Of a stretch of 64,000 bases of DNA, positions 22,403 to 31,623 are shown piece by piece. This stretch comes from Deltaproteobacteria bacterium (lineage in GTDB: Bacteria > Myxococcota_A > UBA9160 > SZUA-336), in assembly GCA_029261925.1 (NCBI GenBank), contig JAJDAJ010000104.1, forward strand, positions 140,001 through 204,000. The letters run 5' to 3'. The notes under the pieces were generated by a model, which made no database searches, was not told the DNA's origin, and saw only the letters and a list, made by a program, of their open reading frames with translations. Position 1 is the first letter of the stretch. Every line of letters starts with the position of its first letter. A program made the translations under genes and the position numbers.

Positions 22403-24265
22403 ATGAGCGAGCCAGCAGCCAGCGACGAGACGGGGTACGGCCTGCTCTGGCGCCTGCTGAGCTACGCCCGGCCCTACCTCGGGCTGGTGGCGGTGAGCAT
22501 CGTCTTCTCCCTGCTGTACGCCGGCGGCCTCACGGCCCGCGGTTACCTGGTCAAACCGCTGATGGACGACGTCTTCGTGCCCGCGGAGTCGTCGAGCTCG
22601 CTGGGCGAGCTGGTCGATGGCGCGCGCCGGGAAGTCGACGAGGAGGCGCTCGCGGCCCAGCGCGAGAAGCTGCGAGCCAGCGTGGACGAGAACTTCGCCT
22701 GGATCATCTGGGCGGCGGTGCTGATCGTGCTGGGCATGCCGGCGGTGCGCCTGGTGCGCGACTACAGCAGCGAGTGGGTCATGACGCGCATCACGGTCGA
22801 CATGCAGATCGACCTCGGCGAGAAGCTGCTGCGCCTGCCGCTGGCACACCACGTGCGCGGACGGCGCGGCGATGCGGTCGCCCGCGTGACCAGCGATACC
22901 GCCGTCGCCAACCGGGCCCAGACCCTGATCTTCGGGGAGGCCGTGCAGGACGTGGCGCAGATCCTGCTGGCGCTGGGCGCCGCGATCTGGCTGAGCTGGC
23001 AGCTGGCACTGTCGATCACCTTCGTCGGCCCGCCCGTCGCGCTTGCGCTGGGGTTCTTCGGGCGACGCATCCGCAAGTCGAGCCGGCGCCGCCAGCAGCA
23101 GGTGACCGAGGTGATGCAGCGCCTGATGCAGATCCTGGCGGGCATCCGGGTGATCAAGGCGTTCTCGGCCGAGCCTCTGGAGCGCGAGGCGTACCGCCGC
23201 GAGGCCATGGTCTTCTTCCGCCGCTCGATGCGGGTCGTCGGCAATCGCGTGTACTCGCGCGTGAGCGTCGAGCTGCTGTCCCAGGGCGCGTTCGCCGCCG
23301 GCATCATCGTCGGCTCGCTCGCGCTGCTCAACGGCTGGCTGGGCCTGACCCTCGGCGATCTGATGGCCTTCATCGTGATCTCGGCCATGCTGTACCGCCC
23401 GATGAAGAACCTGACGCGGCTGTACAACGCGGTGCAGGATGCGCTGCCCGCGGCCGCGCGCGTGTTCGAGCTCCTCGACGCCCCCGAGGACGTTCCCGAC
23501 CGCGCCGGAGCTCGCGAGCTGCCCGGCGTCGAGCGCGGAATCCGCTTCCGCGACGTCTGGTTCAGCTACGGACGCGAGCCGGTGCTCGAGGGCCTGGACC
23601 TGGAGATCCAGGTCGGCGAGACCCTGGCGCTCGTCGGCCGCACGGGATCGGGAAAATCGACCATCGCGGACCTCCTGCTGCGCTTCCACGACCCGGACCG
23701 GGGCAGCGTCGAGATCGACGGGGTCGACCTGCGCGACCTGCGCCGGGACTCGCTGCGCGAGCGGATCGGGGTGGTCTCACAGGAGCCGTTCCTGTTCGAC
23801 GCCACGCTGCTGGAGAACATCCGCTACGGGCGCCCGGACGCGAGCTTCGACGAGGTGGTCGAGGCGGCGCGGGCCGCCAACGCCCACGAGTTCATCGAGC
23901 AGCTCCCGCTCGCCTACGACACCCCGGCCGGCGACCTGGGCAGCCAGCTCTCGGGCGGGCAGCGCCAGCGCGTGACGATCGCGCGCGCGATCCTGCGGGA
24001 TCCGCAGATCCTGATCTTCGACGAGGCCACCTCGGCGCTCGACGCCAAGGCGGAGCAGCTGGTGCAGGAGGCGATCGCGAACCTGCTCGGCGGGCGGACG
24101 GCACTGGTGATCGCGCATCGCCTCTCCACGGTACAGACCGCCGACCGCATCGCCGTGCTCGAGAGCGGACGCATCACCGCCGTGGGAACGCACGACGAGG
24201 TCGTGGAGCGCTCCGTGCTGTACCGGGAGCTGGTCGAGATCCAGCTCCAGTCGCCGCGGGGCTGA
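22403..24265 (+). CDS. MsbA-like ABC exporter (lipid A/phospholipid flippase type)
   Basis: 620 residues. Homodimer-type half-transporter: six membrane helices across about 20-330, with a periplasmic insertion (about 58-90) rich in Ser and Glu. The ATPase domain is fully canonical: LVGRTGSGKSTIA, VVSQEPFLF, LSGGQRQRVTIARAIL, ILIFDEATSALD, VIAHRLSTVQ. MsbA flips lipid A-core across the inner membrane; many deltaproteobacterial genomes have it away from lpxK, and the lipid A operon at 52519-64000 contains no msbA, which supports the role. Substrate remains inferred. GGAG just before the ATG sets the start. Confidence 0.85.
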   Translation: MSEPAASDETGYGLLWRLLSYARPYLGLVAVSIVFSLLYAGGLTARGYLVKPLMDDVFVPAESSSSLGELVDGARREVDEEALAAQREKLRASVDENFAWIIWAAVLIVLGMPAVRLVRDYSSEWVMTRITVDMQIDLGEKLLRLPLAHHVRGRRGDAVARVTSDTAVANRAQTLIFGEAVQDVAQILLALGAAIWLSWQLALSITFVGPPVALALGFFGRRIRKSSRRRQQQVTEVMQRLMQILAGIRVIKAFSAEPLEREAYRREAMVFFRRSMRVVGNRVYSRVSVELLSQGAFAAGIIVGSLALLNGWLGLTLGDLMAFIVISAMLYRPMKNLTRLYNAVQDALPAAARVFELLDAPEDVPDRAGARELPGVERGIRFRDVWFSYGREPVLEGLDLEIQVGETLALVGRTGSGKSTIADLLLRFHDPDRGSVEIDGVDLRDLRRDSLRERIGVVSQEPFLFDATLLENIRYGRPDASFDEVVEAARAANAHEFIEQLPLAYDTPAGDLGSQLSGGQRQRVTIARAILRDPQILIFDEATSALDAKAEQLVQEAIANLLGGRTALVIAHRLSTVQTADRIAVLESGRITAVGTHDEVVERSVLYRELVEIQLQSPRG

Positions 24266-24270
24266 CCGGA

Positions 24271-25515
24271 TCAGCCCCGCTCGTCGTCGGCGTCGGCGCG
24301 CCGGTCCTCCCACGCGACGGAGAGCAGACCCGGCTCGTGCCACACCGCGACGATGCGCAGTGCCCCGTACGGCGCGCGCAGCTCGCGGGTGCGCGGCCAG
24401 CTTCGCCGCGAGAGCCCCTGCTCGGCGGCGCGGCGCAGCACGCCGCCCAGGGGCCGCAGCGCGGCGGGGCGCTCCACGCGCAGATCGTCGAGCGCCAGCG
24501 CGATTCGCTCGTCACGCAGCAGCGGACGCAGGCGCGCGCGCACGCGGGCGCGCACGCCCCGCGGCCAGCGGGGGTGCGCCGGCTGCACCAGCGCCGCGAC
24601 CTCGATGCCCGCGTGGTCCACGCGCACGCCCGGCTCGGAGACCCGCCAGTCGCGCGGCCCCCCCGACGCCTCGATCAGGCGCGTCAGGTAGGCATCGGTC
24701 ACGCAGAGCTGGAGCGGGGGGTCGCTGGCCGCGAGCGGCGGCGCGAGGGGTGCGGCCGCCTGCCGCGCGAGCCAGCGCTCGCCCTCGAAGCGCAGCGCCG
24801 CCTCCTCGCCCAGGTAGCCCACGATCGCGCAGCGGTCCTCGACCTGGATGCCGAGCGGTCCGCCACCCACCGACGTGAGCCACGCCAGGAGGTCTCCACC
24901 GAGCCGGAGCTCGCGCTCGCCCACCCGCTCCAGGATCCGACGCGCGGCTCGCAGCGCCGCCTCCGCCAGGCGCTCGTCCGAGAAGGGATCCAGGCGCAGC
25001 GGATCGAGGCTGCGCCGGATCCCGCTCCAGGGCCGCCGCACCTGCAGATCGGCGACCTCCGCCCCGGCGAAGCTGGCTCCGAGACTCACGCGGCCGTCGG
25101 CACCCCGGTGCAGCTCCGGTCGCACCAGCACCGCACAGTCCAGCTCCACGCGGGCGGCGGCCCCGGGCAGCCCCACGCCGGCCTCGCCGCGCATGCCGAC
25201 CTGCAGGCGCAGCCGCCCGGCGTCGGCGCGCCGCAGCCGCAGTCGCAGCCGTGTGAGCTCCAGGCTGGCCCGCGCGGGCGAGCGCTCACCCCCCAGACGG
25301 TACTCCCGCCGCTCCTCCACGGACGACGCGCTGCGCGCGTCCTGCAGCAGCCGGTCGAGAAAGTTCTCGGCCAGGCGCAGGGTCAGCGGCGGCGGGTTCT
25401 CGGCGGGGATCTCCAGGTAGCGATGCTCCGTCAGCGGTCCCAGCCTACCCCGGCGAACCCCGGAGATGCTCGCGCCCAGCCACGCGACACGTGCGGGTAG
25501 GATGCGCGCCGCCAT
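24271..25515 (-). CDS. Protein of unknown function, possible lipid-binding fold
   Basis: 414 residues as drawn; I do not recognise the family. There is no lipobox, clear signal peptide or membrane helix. Sequence is dominated by alternating hydrophobic/charged strands (RASLELTRLRLRLRRADAG, RVELDCAVLVRPELH) with two long amphipathic segments (ENFLDRLLQDA, TDAYLTRLIEASGG). The repeated strand-then-helix layout is compatible with a tubular lipid-binding (TULIP-like) protein, which is a guess. The only usable start in this frame is an ATG at 25515, which overlaps the divergent exporter's ATG by two bases. Stop is five bases from the MsbA-like stop, convergent. Confidence 0.6.
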   Translation of the reverse strand: MAARILPARVAWLGASISGVRRGRLGPLTEHRYLEIPAENPPPLTLRLAENFLDRLLQDARSASSVEERREYRLGGERSPARASLELTRLRLRLRRADAGRLRLQVGMRGEAGVGLPGAAARVELDCAVLVRPELHRGADGRVSLGASFAGAEVADLQVRRPWSGIRRSLDPLRLDPFSDERLAEAALRAARRILERVGERELRLGGDLLAWLTSVGGGPLGIQVEDRCAIVGYLGEEAALRFEGERWLARQAAAPLAPPLAASDPPLQLCVTDAYLTRLIEASGGPRDWRVSEPGVRVDHAGIEVAALVQPAHPRWPRGVRARVRARLRPLLRDERIALALDDLRVERPAALRPLGGVLRRAAEQGLSRRSWPRTRELRAPYGALRIVAVWHEPGLLSVAWEDRRADADDERG

Positions 25516-27943
25516 GGCGCCCCCCACCCTGCACGCCCGCGTCGAGGCCGCCTTCGCCGCGTGGGGGCGGGGCCTGGTCGCCGCGCGCTGGCTGCCGATC
25601 GCGCTGGGCCTGGCGCTGACGGCAGCGCTGGGCGCGCAGATCCCCCGGATCGAGGCCGAGGCCTCGTCGGAGTCGATGCTGCGGCCGGGCGACGACGCCA
25701 AGCAGCGCTATGACGCGTTCAAGGCGCGCTTCGGGAACGACCAGTTCGTCATGATCGTGCTCGAGCCCCCGGGCGTCTTCGAGCGCGACTTCCTCGAGCG
25801 ACTCCGCGCACTCCACCACGAGCTCGAGGACGAGGTCCCGTACCTGGTGGAGGTACGCAGCCTGATCAACGCCCGCTCCACCCGCGGACGCGACGACGAG
25901 CTGATCGTCGAGGACCTGCTGGACGAGATGCCGCGCGACGCCGCGGAGCTGGCCGCCCTGCGCGAGCTCGTGATGGCCACGCCCTCGTATCGCGACCTGG
26001 TGATCTCGGGCGACGGGCGCGTGACCACGCTGGTGCTCGAGCTGGACCTGCACGCCGTGGAGATCGACGCGGATGCGGCCCTCGGCGGCTTCGACACCCC
26101 GGACCCGGCTCGCAGCGCGAGGCGCGGCGAGCTGCAGAGCCTGACCCTGCGCGAGCAGCAGGAGGTGGTGGCGTCGGTGCGCGAGGTCCTGGCGCGCCAC
26201 GCCGGCCCGGAGCTCGGCATCCGCGGCCTCGCGGGCGCTCCGCTCGTGACGGTCGAGGTGGTGGCGGGAATGAACCGCGACGTGGCGCGCTTCACCCTGG
26301 CCAGCCTGGCGCTCTGCGCGCTGCTGCTCGGCGCGCTGTTCCGCCGCACGCTCGCGGTCCTCCTGCCGCTGGGCGTGGTCTCGCTGGCGCTGGTCTCCAC
26401 CGCCGGCCTGATGCCGCTGCTCGGCGTCCCGTTCACCCCGCCGCTGCAGAACCTTCCGAGCTTCCTGCTCGCCGTGGGGATCGCGCACTCGGTTCACGTG
26501 CTCTCGGTGTTCTACCAGCGGCTGGACGGCGGCGACCCGGCGGCACGGGCCATCGAGCGCACGCTCGCGCACGCGGGTCCCCCGGTGGCGATGACCGGGC
26601 TGACCACCGCCGTGGGCCTGGTCGGCTTCCTCGGCACCTCCCTGGCACCGATCGCCGACTTCGGCCTGCTGGCGATCGCCGGAGTGGGGCTCACGCTGAT
26701 CTACACGCTGGCGCTGCTGCCCGCGCTGCTGGTCACACTGCCGCAGCGGGCTCGGCCCGCGAGCGAGCAAGCGCGCCAGGACTCGGCGCTGCTCCGTGCG
26801 CTGGCGGCCTGCGGCGCGCTCGCGGTGCGCGCGCCGCGCCGCATCGCCGCGCTGGCCGCTCTGCTGATCGCGGTCTCGACCGTCGGCGCCCTCGGGATCC
26901 GCTTCGAGATGGATCCCATGACCTGGCTGCCCGCATCCCACCCCCAGCGCCTGGCCACCTACTGGATCGACGACCGCCTGGGCGGGACCACGTCGCTCGA
27001 GGTCGTGATCGACACCGGCGTGGAGAACGGACTGTACGAGCCGGCCACGCTGCGTCGCGTCGAGGCCCTCGAGTCCCGCGTTCGTGCGTACCGCGACGAG
27101 GGCGTTCGCCTCGGTCGCACCCTCTCGGTCCTGGACATCGCCCGCGAGACCCACCAGGCGCTCAACGAGAACCGCCCCGACCACTACGACATCGCCCCCA
27201 CGCGCGCGCTCCTGGGCCAGGAGCTCTTCCTGTTCGAGAACAGCGGCAGCGACGACCTCGAGGACGTGGTCGACTCGCAGTTCCGGTGGGCGCGCTTCAC
27301 GCTGCGTGCGCCGCAGGGCGACTCCGTAGCGCTCGCCGCCTTCGTCGAGCGTGCGGCCCGGGACTTCGAGCAGCTCCTGGGGCCGGGCATCGACGCCAGC
27401 TTCACCGGCCAGCTCCACCTGCAGGCCCGCGGCATGGAGGCCACGGTGTCCTCGATGGTGCGCAGCTACGCGGTCGCCTTCGCGCTGATCACGCCGCTGA
27501 TGATGCTGCTGATCGGGAACGTGCGCGCGGGGCTGGTGAGCATGGTGCCGAACCTGATCCCGGTCGTGATGACCCTGGCGGTGCTGGCCGCGGCCGACGT
27601 GGCCATCGACATCTTCACCCTGCAGGTCGGCTGCATCGCCATCGGCCTCGCGGTCGACGACACGATCCACCTGATCCACGGGTTCCGGCGCGAGCTCGAA
27701 CGCAGCGGCGACCCGGTCGAGGCCATCCACGCCACGCTGCGCGTGACGGGCCGCGCGCTGCTGTTCACCTCGCTGGTGCTGATCTCCGGGTTCCTGGTCT
27801 TCGGCCTCTCGTCCATGAACAGCCTGCGCTACTTCGGCTTCGCGACCGCCCTCGCCATCGGCACGGCGTTCTTGCTCGACGTCCTGGTCACGCCGGCGCT
27901 GCTGCTGCTCGTGACGCGCCGGCGGGGTATGCTGCGCGGATGA
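25514..27943 (+). CDS. MMPL/RND-family exporter
   Basis: 809 residues. Two homologous halves, each with one N-terminal helix, a large periplasmic domain and a bundle of five helices: first half helix about 22-42, bundle about 255-420; second half helix about 450-470, bundle about 655-805. Characteristic motifs are PSFLLAVGIAHSVHVLSVFYQR and its duplicate GCIAIGLAVDDTIHLIHGFRR, with the helix 4 acidic pair in the second copy. Relatives export lipids, hopanoids or siderophores using the proton gradient. The start could also be ATG 25502; I chose 25514 for spacing to TAGGA. Its stop overlaps the next ATG (ATGA). Confidence 0.88.
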   Translation: MAPPTLHARVEAAFAAWGRGLVAARWLPIALGLALTAALGAQIPRIEAEASSESMLRPGDDAKQRYDAFKARFGNDQFVMIVLEPPGVFERDFLERLRALHHELEDEVPYLVEVRSLINARSTRGRDDELIVEDLLDEMPRDAAELAALRELVMATPSYRDLVISGDGRVTTLVLELDLHAVEIDADAALGGFDTPDPARSARRGELQSLTLREQQEVVASVREVLARHAGPELGIRGLAGAPLVTVEVVAGMNRDVARFTLASLALCALLLGALFRRTLAVLLPLGVVSLALVSTAGLMPLLGVPFTPPLQNLPSFLLAVGIAHSVHVLSVFYQRLDGGDPAARAIERTLAHAGPPVAMTGLTTAVGLVGFLGTSLAPIADFGLLAIAGVGLTLIYTLALLPALLVTLPQRARPASEQARQDSALLRALAACGALAVRAPRRIAALAALLIAVSTVGALGIRFEMDPMTWLPASHPQRLATYWIDDRLGGTTSLEVVIDTGVENGLYEPATLRRVEALESRVRAYRDEGVRLGRTLSVLDIARETHQALNENRPDHYDIAPTRALLGQELFLFENSGSDDLEDVVDSQFRWARFTLRAPQGDSVALAAFVERAARDFEQLLGPGIDASFTGQLHLQARGMEATVSSMVRSYAVAFALITPLMMLLIGNVRAGLVSMVPNLIPVVMTLAVLAAADVAIDIFTLQVGCIAIGLAVDDTIHLIHGFRRELERSGDPVEAIHATLRVTGRALLFTSLVLISGFLVFGLSSMNSLRYFGFATALAIGTAFLLDVLVTPALLLLVTRRRGMLRG

Positions 27944-28830
27944 GTGACGAGATCGGCTTCGGGCTCTTCGTGCCGCAGTTCCGGCTGACGTTCGACGACC
28001 TGGTGGAGCGCGCGCGCACCGCCGAGGCCGCGGGCTTCGAGACGCTCTGGCTGATGGACCACCTCTGGGCACCCGCTGCGACCCGGGAGAACTCGCTGGA
28101 GGCCTGGACCACGGCCACTGCCCTGGCCATGCGCACCGAGCGGCTGCGCATCGGGCACATGGTGCTCTGCAACCCGTTCCGTCACCCGGCGCTGCTGGCC
28201 AAGATGGCCGCGAGCCTCGACGTGATCAGCGGCGGCCGGCTGGACCTGGGGCTCGGCTGGGGCTCGGTGGAGGCGGAGCTCACGGCGTTCGGGATCGGCG
28301 AGGCGCCGGCCCGCGAACGCGCCGAGCAGCTGGCCGAGACGCTCGAGATCCTGCAGCTGCTGTTCACGGGCGAGCCGGTGGACTACGAGGGCAAGCACTT
28401 CCGGCTACGGGGCGCCCTGGCGCGCCCGCGCCCGGTCCACGGCAGCATCCCGATCCACGTCGGCGGCGCGGGACCGAAGCTGACCATGCCGATCGTGGCG
28501 AAGCACGCCGACTGGTGGAACTGCGTGAGCTACGGCGTCGATCGCCTCGCCGAGCTGGTCCCGCTGGCGGGCGATGCGCGCATCAGCGTGCAGCATCCCG
28601 TGGGGCTGGTCACCGACCCGGCCGGGCGGGAGCAGGTGCTCGCGGACGCGCAGCGCCGCTTCGGCGACTGGGGCGGTCTGATCCGGGGCGACGCCGACGA
28701 GGTGGCCGCGGCACTGCGCGACGAGGTCGAGCTCGGGGCGCGGGCCTTCGTGATCCAGCTCAGCGACTTCGCCGAGCCCGCCACGATCGAGCACTTCGCG
28801 CGCGAGGTCATCCCCCGGGTGCGCGCCTGA
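27940..28830 (+). CDS. Luciferase-like (F420/FMN) monooxygenase family protein
   Basis: 296 residues. TIM-barrel LLM-class oxidoreductase: GFGLFVPQFRLTFDDLVERA, ETLWLMDHLW, RLRIGHMVLCNPFRHPALLAKM, LDVISGGRLDLGLGWGSVEAEL and HVGGAGPKLT. Such enzymes use reduced FMN or F420 on varied substrates; which cofactor applies cannot be decided here. The ATG overlaps the exporter stop in an ATGA, so the two are translated together and may act on the same compound. The stop is 12 bases from the convergent AhpD-like gene. Confidence 0.88.
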   Translation: MSDEIGFGLFVPQFRLTFDDLVERARTAEAAGFETLWLMDHLWAPAATRENSLEAWTTATALAMRTERLRIGHMVLCNPFRHPALLAKMAASLDVISGGRLDLGLGWGSVEAELTAFGIGEAPARERAEQLAETLEILQLLFTGEPVDYEGKHFRLRGALARPRPVHGSIPIHVGGAGPKLTMPIVAKHADWWNCVSYGVDRLAELVPLAGDARISVQHPVGLVTDPAGREQVLADAQRRFGDWGGLIRGDADEVAAALRDEVELGARAFVIQLSDFAEPATIEHFAREVIPRVRA

Positions 28831-28842
28831 GGCCGCCCCCGG

Positions 28843-29436
28843 CTAGCCGCCGGCGTGCTTGCCGGCGCTCCAGCCCAGCGGCTCGAGGTGCTTGCTGGCG
28901 AAGTCGAGCGGCGCGTCCTCGAGCTGCGTGGCCAGCGTGTCGTTCCAGCGGTTGAGGAAGCCGAACAGCGAGATCACCGCGACCAGCTCCAGGATCTCCG
29001 GCTCGCTGAAGTGCTCGCGCAGGGCGTCGAAGTGCCCGTCGGTGACCGCGTTGGGCACGCTCCCCGCGTCGGCCGCGAGCGCCAGCGCCGCGCGCTCGGC
29101 CGGGCTGAACAGCGGGCTGCTCTCGTACTCGAACGCCGCCGCGATCTTCTCCGGGCTCACCTTCATGCGGTGCGCCGTGTGCGAGGTGTGCGCCTGGCAG
29201 AACCGGCAGCCGGCCGCGGTGCTCGCCACGAAGGAGACCAGCGACTTCAGCTCCGCGGGAACCTGCCCCGGCCCCATGATCGAGCCAGCCAGCACGGCGA
29301 AGCTGCGCAGGATCTCTGGACGTCGCGCCAGGGTCAGGTACGAGTTGGGCACGAAGCCGGCCATCTCGCGGACCGGACCGATCAGGTCGTCGACGGCGGC
29401 GAGCTCGGCGTCGCTCGCGGGAGAGATGCGGGCCAT
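28843..29436 (-). CDS. Carboxymuconolactone decarboxylase/AhpD-like protein
   Basis: 197 residues. All-helical AhpD fold with the redox centre GCRFCQAHTSH (CxxC followed by His), which in AhpD supports peroxidase-linked disulphide reduction. Helices with NSYLTLARRPEIL and LVAVISLFGFLNRWND are typical of the peroxidase-related subgroup. The start is fixed by a strong AGGAGG seven bases before ATG 29436. It is monocistronic or distally linked to the PpsR gene that follows the other way along this strand. Physiological partner unknown. Confidence 0.85.
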   Translation of the reverse strand: MARISPASDAELAAVDDLIGPVREMAGFVPNSYLTLARRPEILRSFAVLAGSIMGPGQVPAELKSLVSFVASTAAGCRFCQAHTSHTAHRMKVSPEKIAAAFEYESSPLFSPAERAALALAADAGSVPNAVTDGHFDALREHFSEPEILELVAVISLFGFLNRWNDTLATQLEDAPLDFASKHLEPLGWSAGKHAGG

Positions 29437-29482
29437 GGAAGCCTCCTGTATCGGGCGCACCAGTATGGCCCGCGGTGACGCC

Positions 29483-30319
29483 TCAGCGCTGGCTGAGCAG
29501 GCCCAGTATCTCGGCCGCGGTCTCCTCGATCGAGCGCCGCGTGGTGTCCATCACCGGCCAGCCGCGCTGCCGGAACAGGCGCGCGGCGTCGGTCAGCTCG
29601 CGCTGGACGACCTCGGGGTCCACGTAGTCCGTGTCCGGACTCTGGCCCAGCGACTCGAGCCGCTCGCGGCGGATCTGCACCAGCACCTCCGGGCGCACCA
29701 TCAGGCCGACCACCAGCGTCCCGTCGAGCCGGTCGAGCAGCGCCGGCAGCGGCGCGCCGGGCACCAGCGGGAAGTTCGCCGCGCGCACGCCGCGATTGGC
29801 CAGATAGATGCAGGTGGGGGTCTTCGAGGTCCGCGAGGCGCCGACCAGGATCACGTCGGCACTGGCCAGATCCGCGGTCCCGGCCCCGTCATCGTGCGCC
29901 ATGCAGAAGTGGATCGCGTCGATGCGCGCGAAGTACTCGGCGTCCATCACGTGCTGCTTGCCGGGAGACGCGCGGACCTCGATGCCGTAGTGGCGCGAGA
30001 TGTCGGAGATCAGCGGGTCGAGCACGGGGATGCAGGGCACGCCCAGCTCGCGACACGCGGCCGCCAGGGACTCGCGCGCGCTGAGATCGACCAGCGTGTA
30101 GAGCACCATGCCGGGCTCGCGACGGAGCCGTCCGATCACGTAGGCGAGCTGCTCCCCGGTTCGCACCAGGTTCCAGAGGTGCTCGACCGGACGCAGGTCC
30201 TCGAACTGGACCAGGGCCGCGCGCGCGATCGCCGAGACCGTCTCGCCCGTCGAGTCCGAGACCAGGTGGATGTGACGCGCCGCCGGGAGCCGGTCACGCG
30301 ACCGCTCGCCCTCGCTCAC
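29483..30319 (-). CDS. ppsR: Pyruvate,water dikinase / PPDK regulatory protein (bifunctional kinase-pyrophosphorylase)
   Basis: 278 residues. Proteins of this family (DUF299) use ADP to phosphorylate and inactivate PEP synthase or pyruvate phosphate dikinase and use phosphate to reactivate it. N-terminal HLVSDSTGETV, the central HFCMAHDDG and the P-loop ILVGASRTSKTPTCIYLA are diagnostic. Start is a GTG at 30319 overlapping the DUF58 stop (GTGA). No ppsA or ppdK lies in the window, so the target enzyme is elsewhere; its place at the end of the MoxR/DUF58 chain is probably incidental. Confidence 0.93.
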   Translation of the reverse strand: MSEGERSRDRLPAARHIHLVSDSTGETVSAIARAALVQFEDLRPVEHLWNLVRTGEQLAYVIGRLRREPGMVLYTLVDLSARESLAAACRELGVPCIPVLDPLISDISRHYGIEVRASPGKQHVMDAEYFARIDAIHFCMAHDDGAGTADLASADVILVGASRTSKTPTCIYLANRGVRAANFPLVPGAPLPALLDRLDGTLVVGLMVRPEVLVQIRRERLESLGQSPDTDYVDPEVVQRELTDAARLFRQRGWPVMDTTRRSIEETAAEILGLLSQR

Positions 30320-31623
30320 AGCTGCCCGCTCCCCTTGACCTCGAGGTAGCGATTGACGAGCCGCACGGGCAGCTCCTCGGGCCGGGCATCGAGCAGAAGC
30401 ACGCCGCCGGCGCGCACGCGCTCGTGCGCGACGCGCCGCTGCTCCAGGTACTCGTGCGCGGCCGCCACGCGGAGCGCGTCGGCGAGCTCGCTCACCCCGG
30501 CAGCCAGCACCTCGTCGAGCACGGACTCGCGGAGGCTGGCGACCAGCACCAGGTGGCGCCGGCGCAGCAGCCCGGCGGCCAGGCGGAGCTCCTCGCTGTC
30601 CTCGTCGCGCAGGTTCGTCACCAGGATCACCAGCGAGCGCTTGGTCACGCGCCGCATCAGCTCGCGGGCGATCTCGGGGTAGTCCGACGCCTCGAGGCTG
30701 GTGGACAGGTCGTAGATGCCGTTGAGCAGCGGCGTCAGGCTGCCCACGCCCTTGCGCGGCGCGAGCCAGCGGCGCTCCCCCCCGAAGGTCATCAGGCCGA
30801 CGGCGTCGCCCTGGCGCAGCACCACGTGCGAGAGCAGCAGCACGGCGTTCAGCGCGTGGTCGAAGTGGGCCAGTCCCGCGTCGCCGTCGCGCGCGTGCAT
30901 CTTCTGGCCGCAGTCGAGCAGGAAGACGACCTGCTGGTCTCGCTCGTCGGAGTACTCGCGCGAGATGAGCCGCCGCATGCGCGACGTGGCCTTCCAGTCG
31001 ATCTGCCGCGGCGGATCCCCGAGCCGGTACTCGCGCAGCTGGTGGAAGTCGAGGCCCTCACCCCGGCGCTGCCGGCGCCGGATCCCCAGCTCGGAGCGCC
31101 GGTTGTCGGTCGCCACCAGGCTGTAGCGCGCGACCGCCCGGAAGTCCGGGTACACGCGCACGTCGAGCGGCTCACTGGCGCTGCGCCGGCGCTGCCAGAG
31201 TCCCCACGGCGAGTCGAGCAAGGTGTCCACGTGCTCGAAGCGGTGGGAACCGCGACGCCGGGGACGCACGCGGTAGGCGCGCTCGACCCAGCCCGAGGCG
31301 TCGGGATCGACGCGCAGCGGCAGCGACGCGGCCTCGAAGTCGGGGGGGTGGCGGTCGTGCACGTGCAGCGCGCAGGCGCGTCCCGGGCTGGCAACGCGCA
31401 GCTGCACGGGGGTCCACACACCCAGCGGCAGCGAGTGCGCCACGCGTCGCTCCACCCGCGGCGCGGGTGCGCGCCAGACGCGCGCGGCGTCCAGCGCCGC
31501 CGCCACGAGCAGCACGGCCCCGGTCGCCAGCCAGGCGGGCAGGAGTGCCGGCTGCCACGCCGCCAGCGCCGCCAGCAGGACCCAGGCCGCGACCAGGCGC
31601 AGCAGCCGGAGCGCCGGCCTCAA
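30316..31623 (-). CDS. DUF58 domain protein
   Basis: 435 residues. Two N-terminal membrane helices (about 7-50), a beta-rich middle (RGSHRFEHVDTLLDSPWGLW), then the DUF58 core GEGLDFHQLREYRLGD and PRQIDWKATSRMRRLISREY, followed by a von Willebrand A-like region (VVFLLDCGQKM, GDAVGLMTFGG, VILVTNLRDED). DUF58 proteins pair with MoxR ATPases, here encoded directly upstream. Start TTG 31623 overlaps the MoxR stop in a TTGA; no other start lies nearby. Biochemical role unproven. Confidence 0.9.
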   Translation of the reverse strand: MRPALRLLRLVAAWVLLAALAAWQPALLPAWLATGAVLLVAAALDAARVWRAPAPRVERRVAHSLPLGVWTPVQLRVASPGRACALHVHDRHPPDFEAASLPLRVDPDASGWVERAYRVRPRRRGSHRFEHVDTLLDSPWGLWQRRRSASEPLDVRVYPDFRAVARYSLVATDNRRSELGIRRRQRRGEGLDFHQLREYRLGDPPRQIDWKATSRMRRLISREYSDERDQQVVFLLDCGQKMHARDGDAGLAHFDHALNAVLLLSHVVLRQGDAVGLMTFGGERRWLAPRKGVGSLTPLLNGIYDLSTSLEASDYPEIARELMRRVTKRSLVILVTNLRDEDSEELRLAAGLLRRRHLVLVASLRESVLDEVLAAGVSELADALRVAAAHEYLEQRRVAHERVRAGGVLLLDARPEELPVRLVNRYLEVKGSGQL

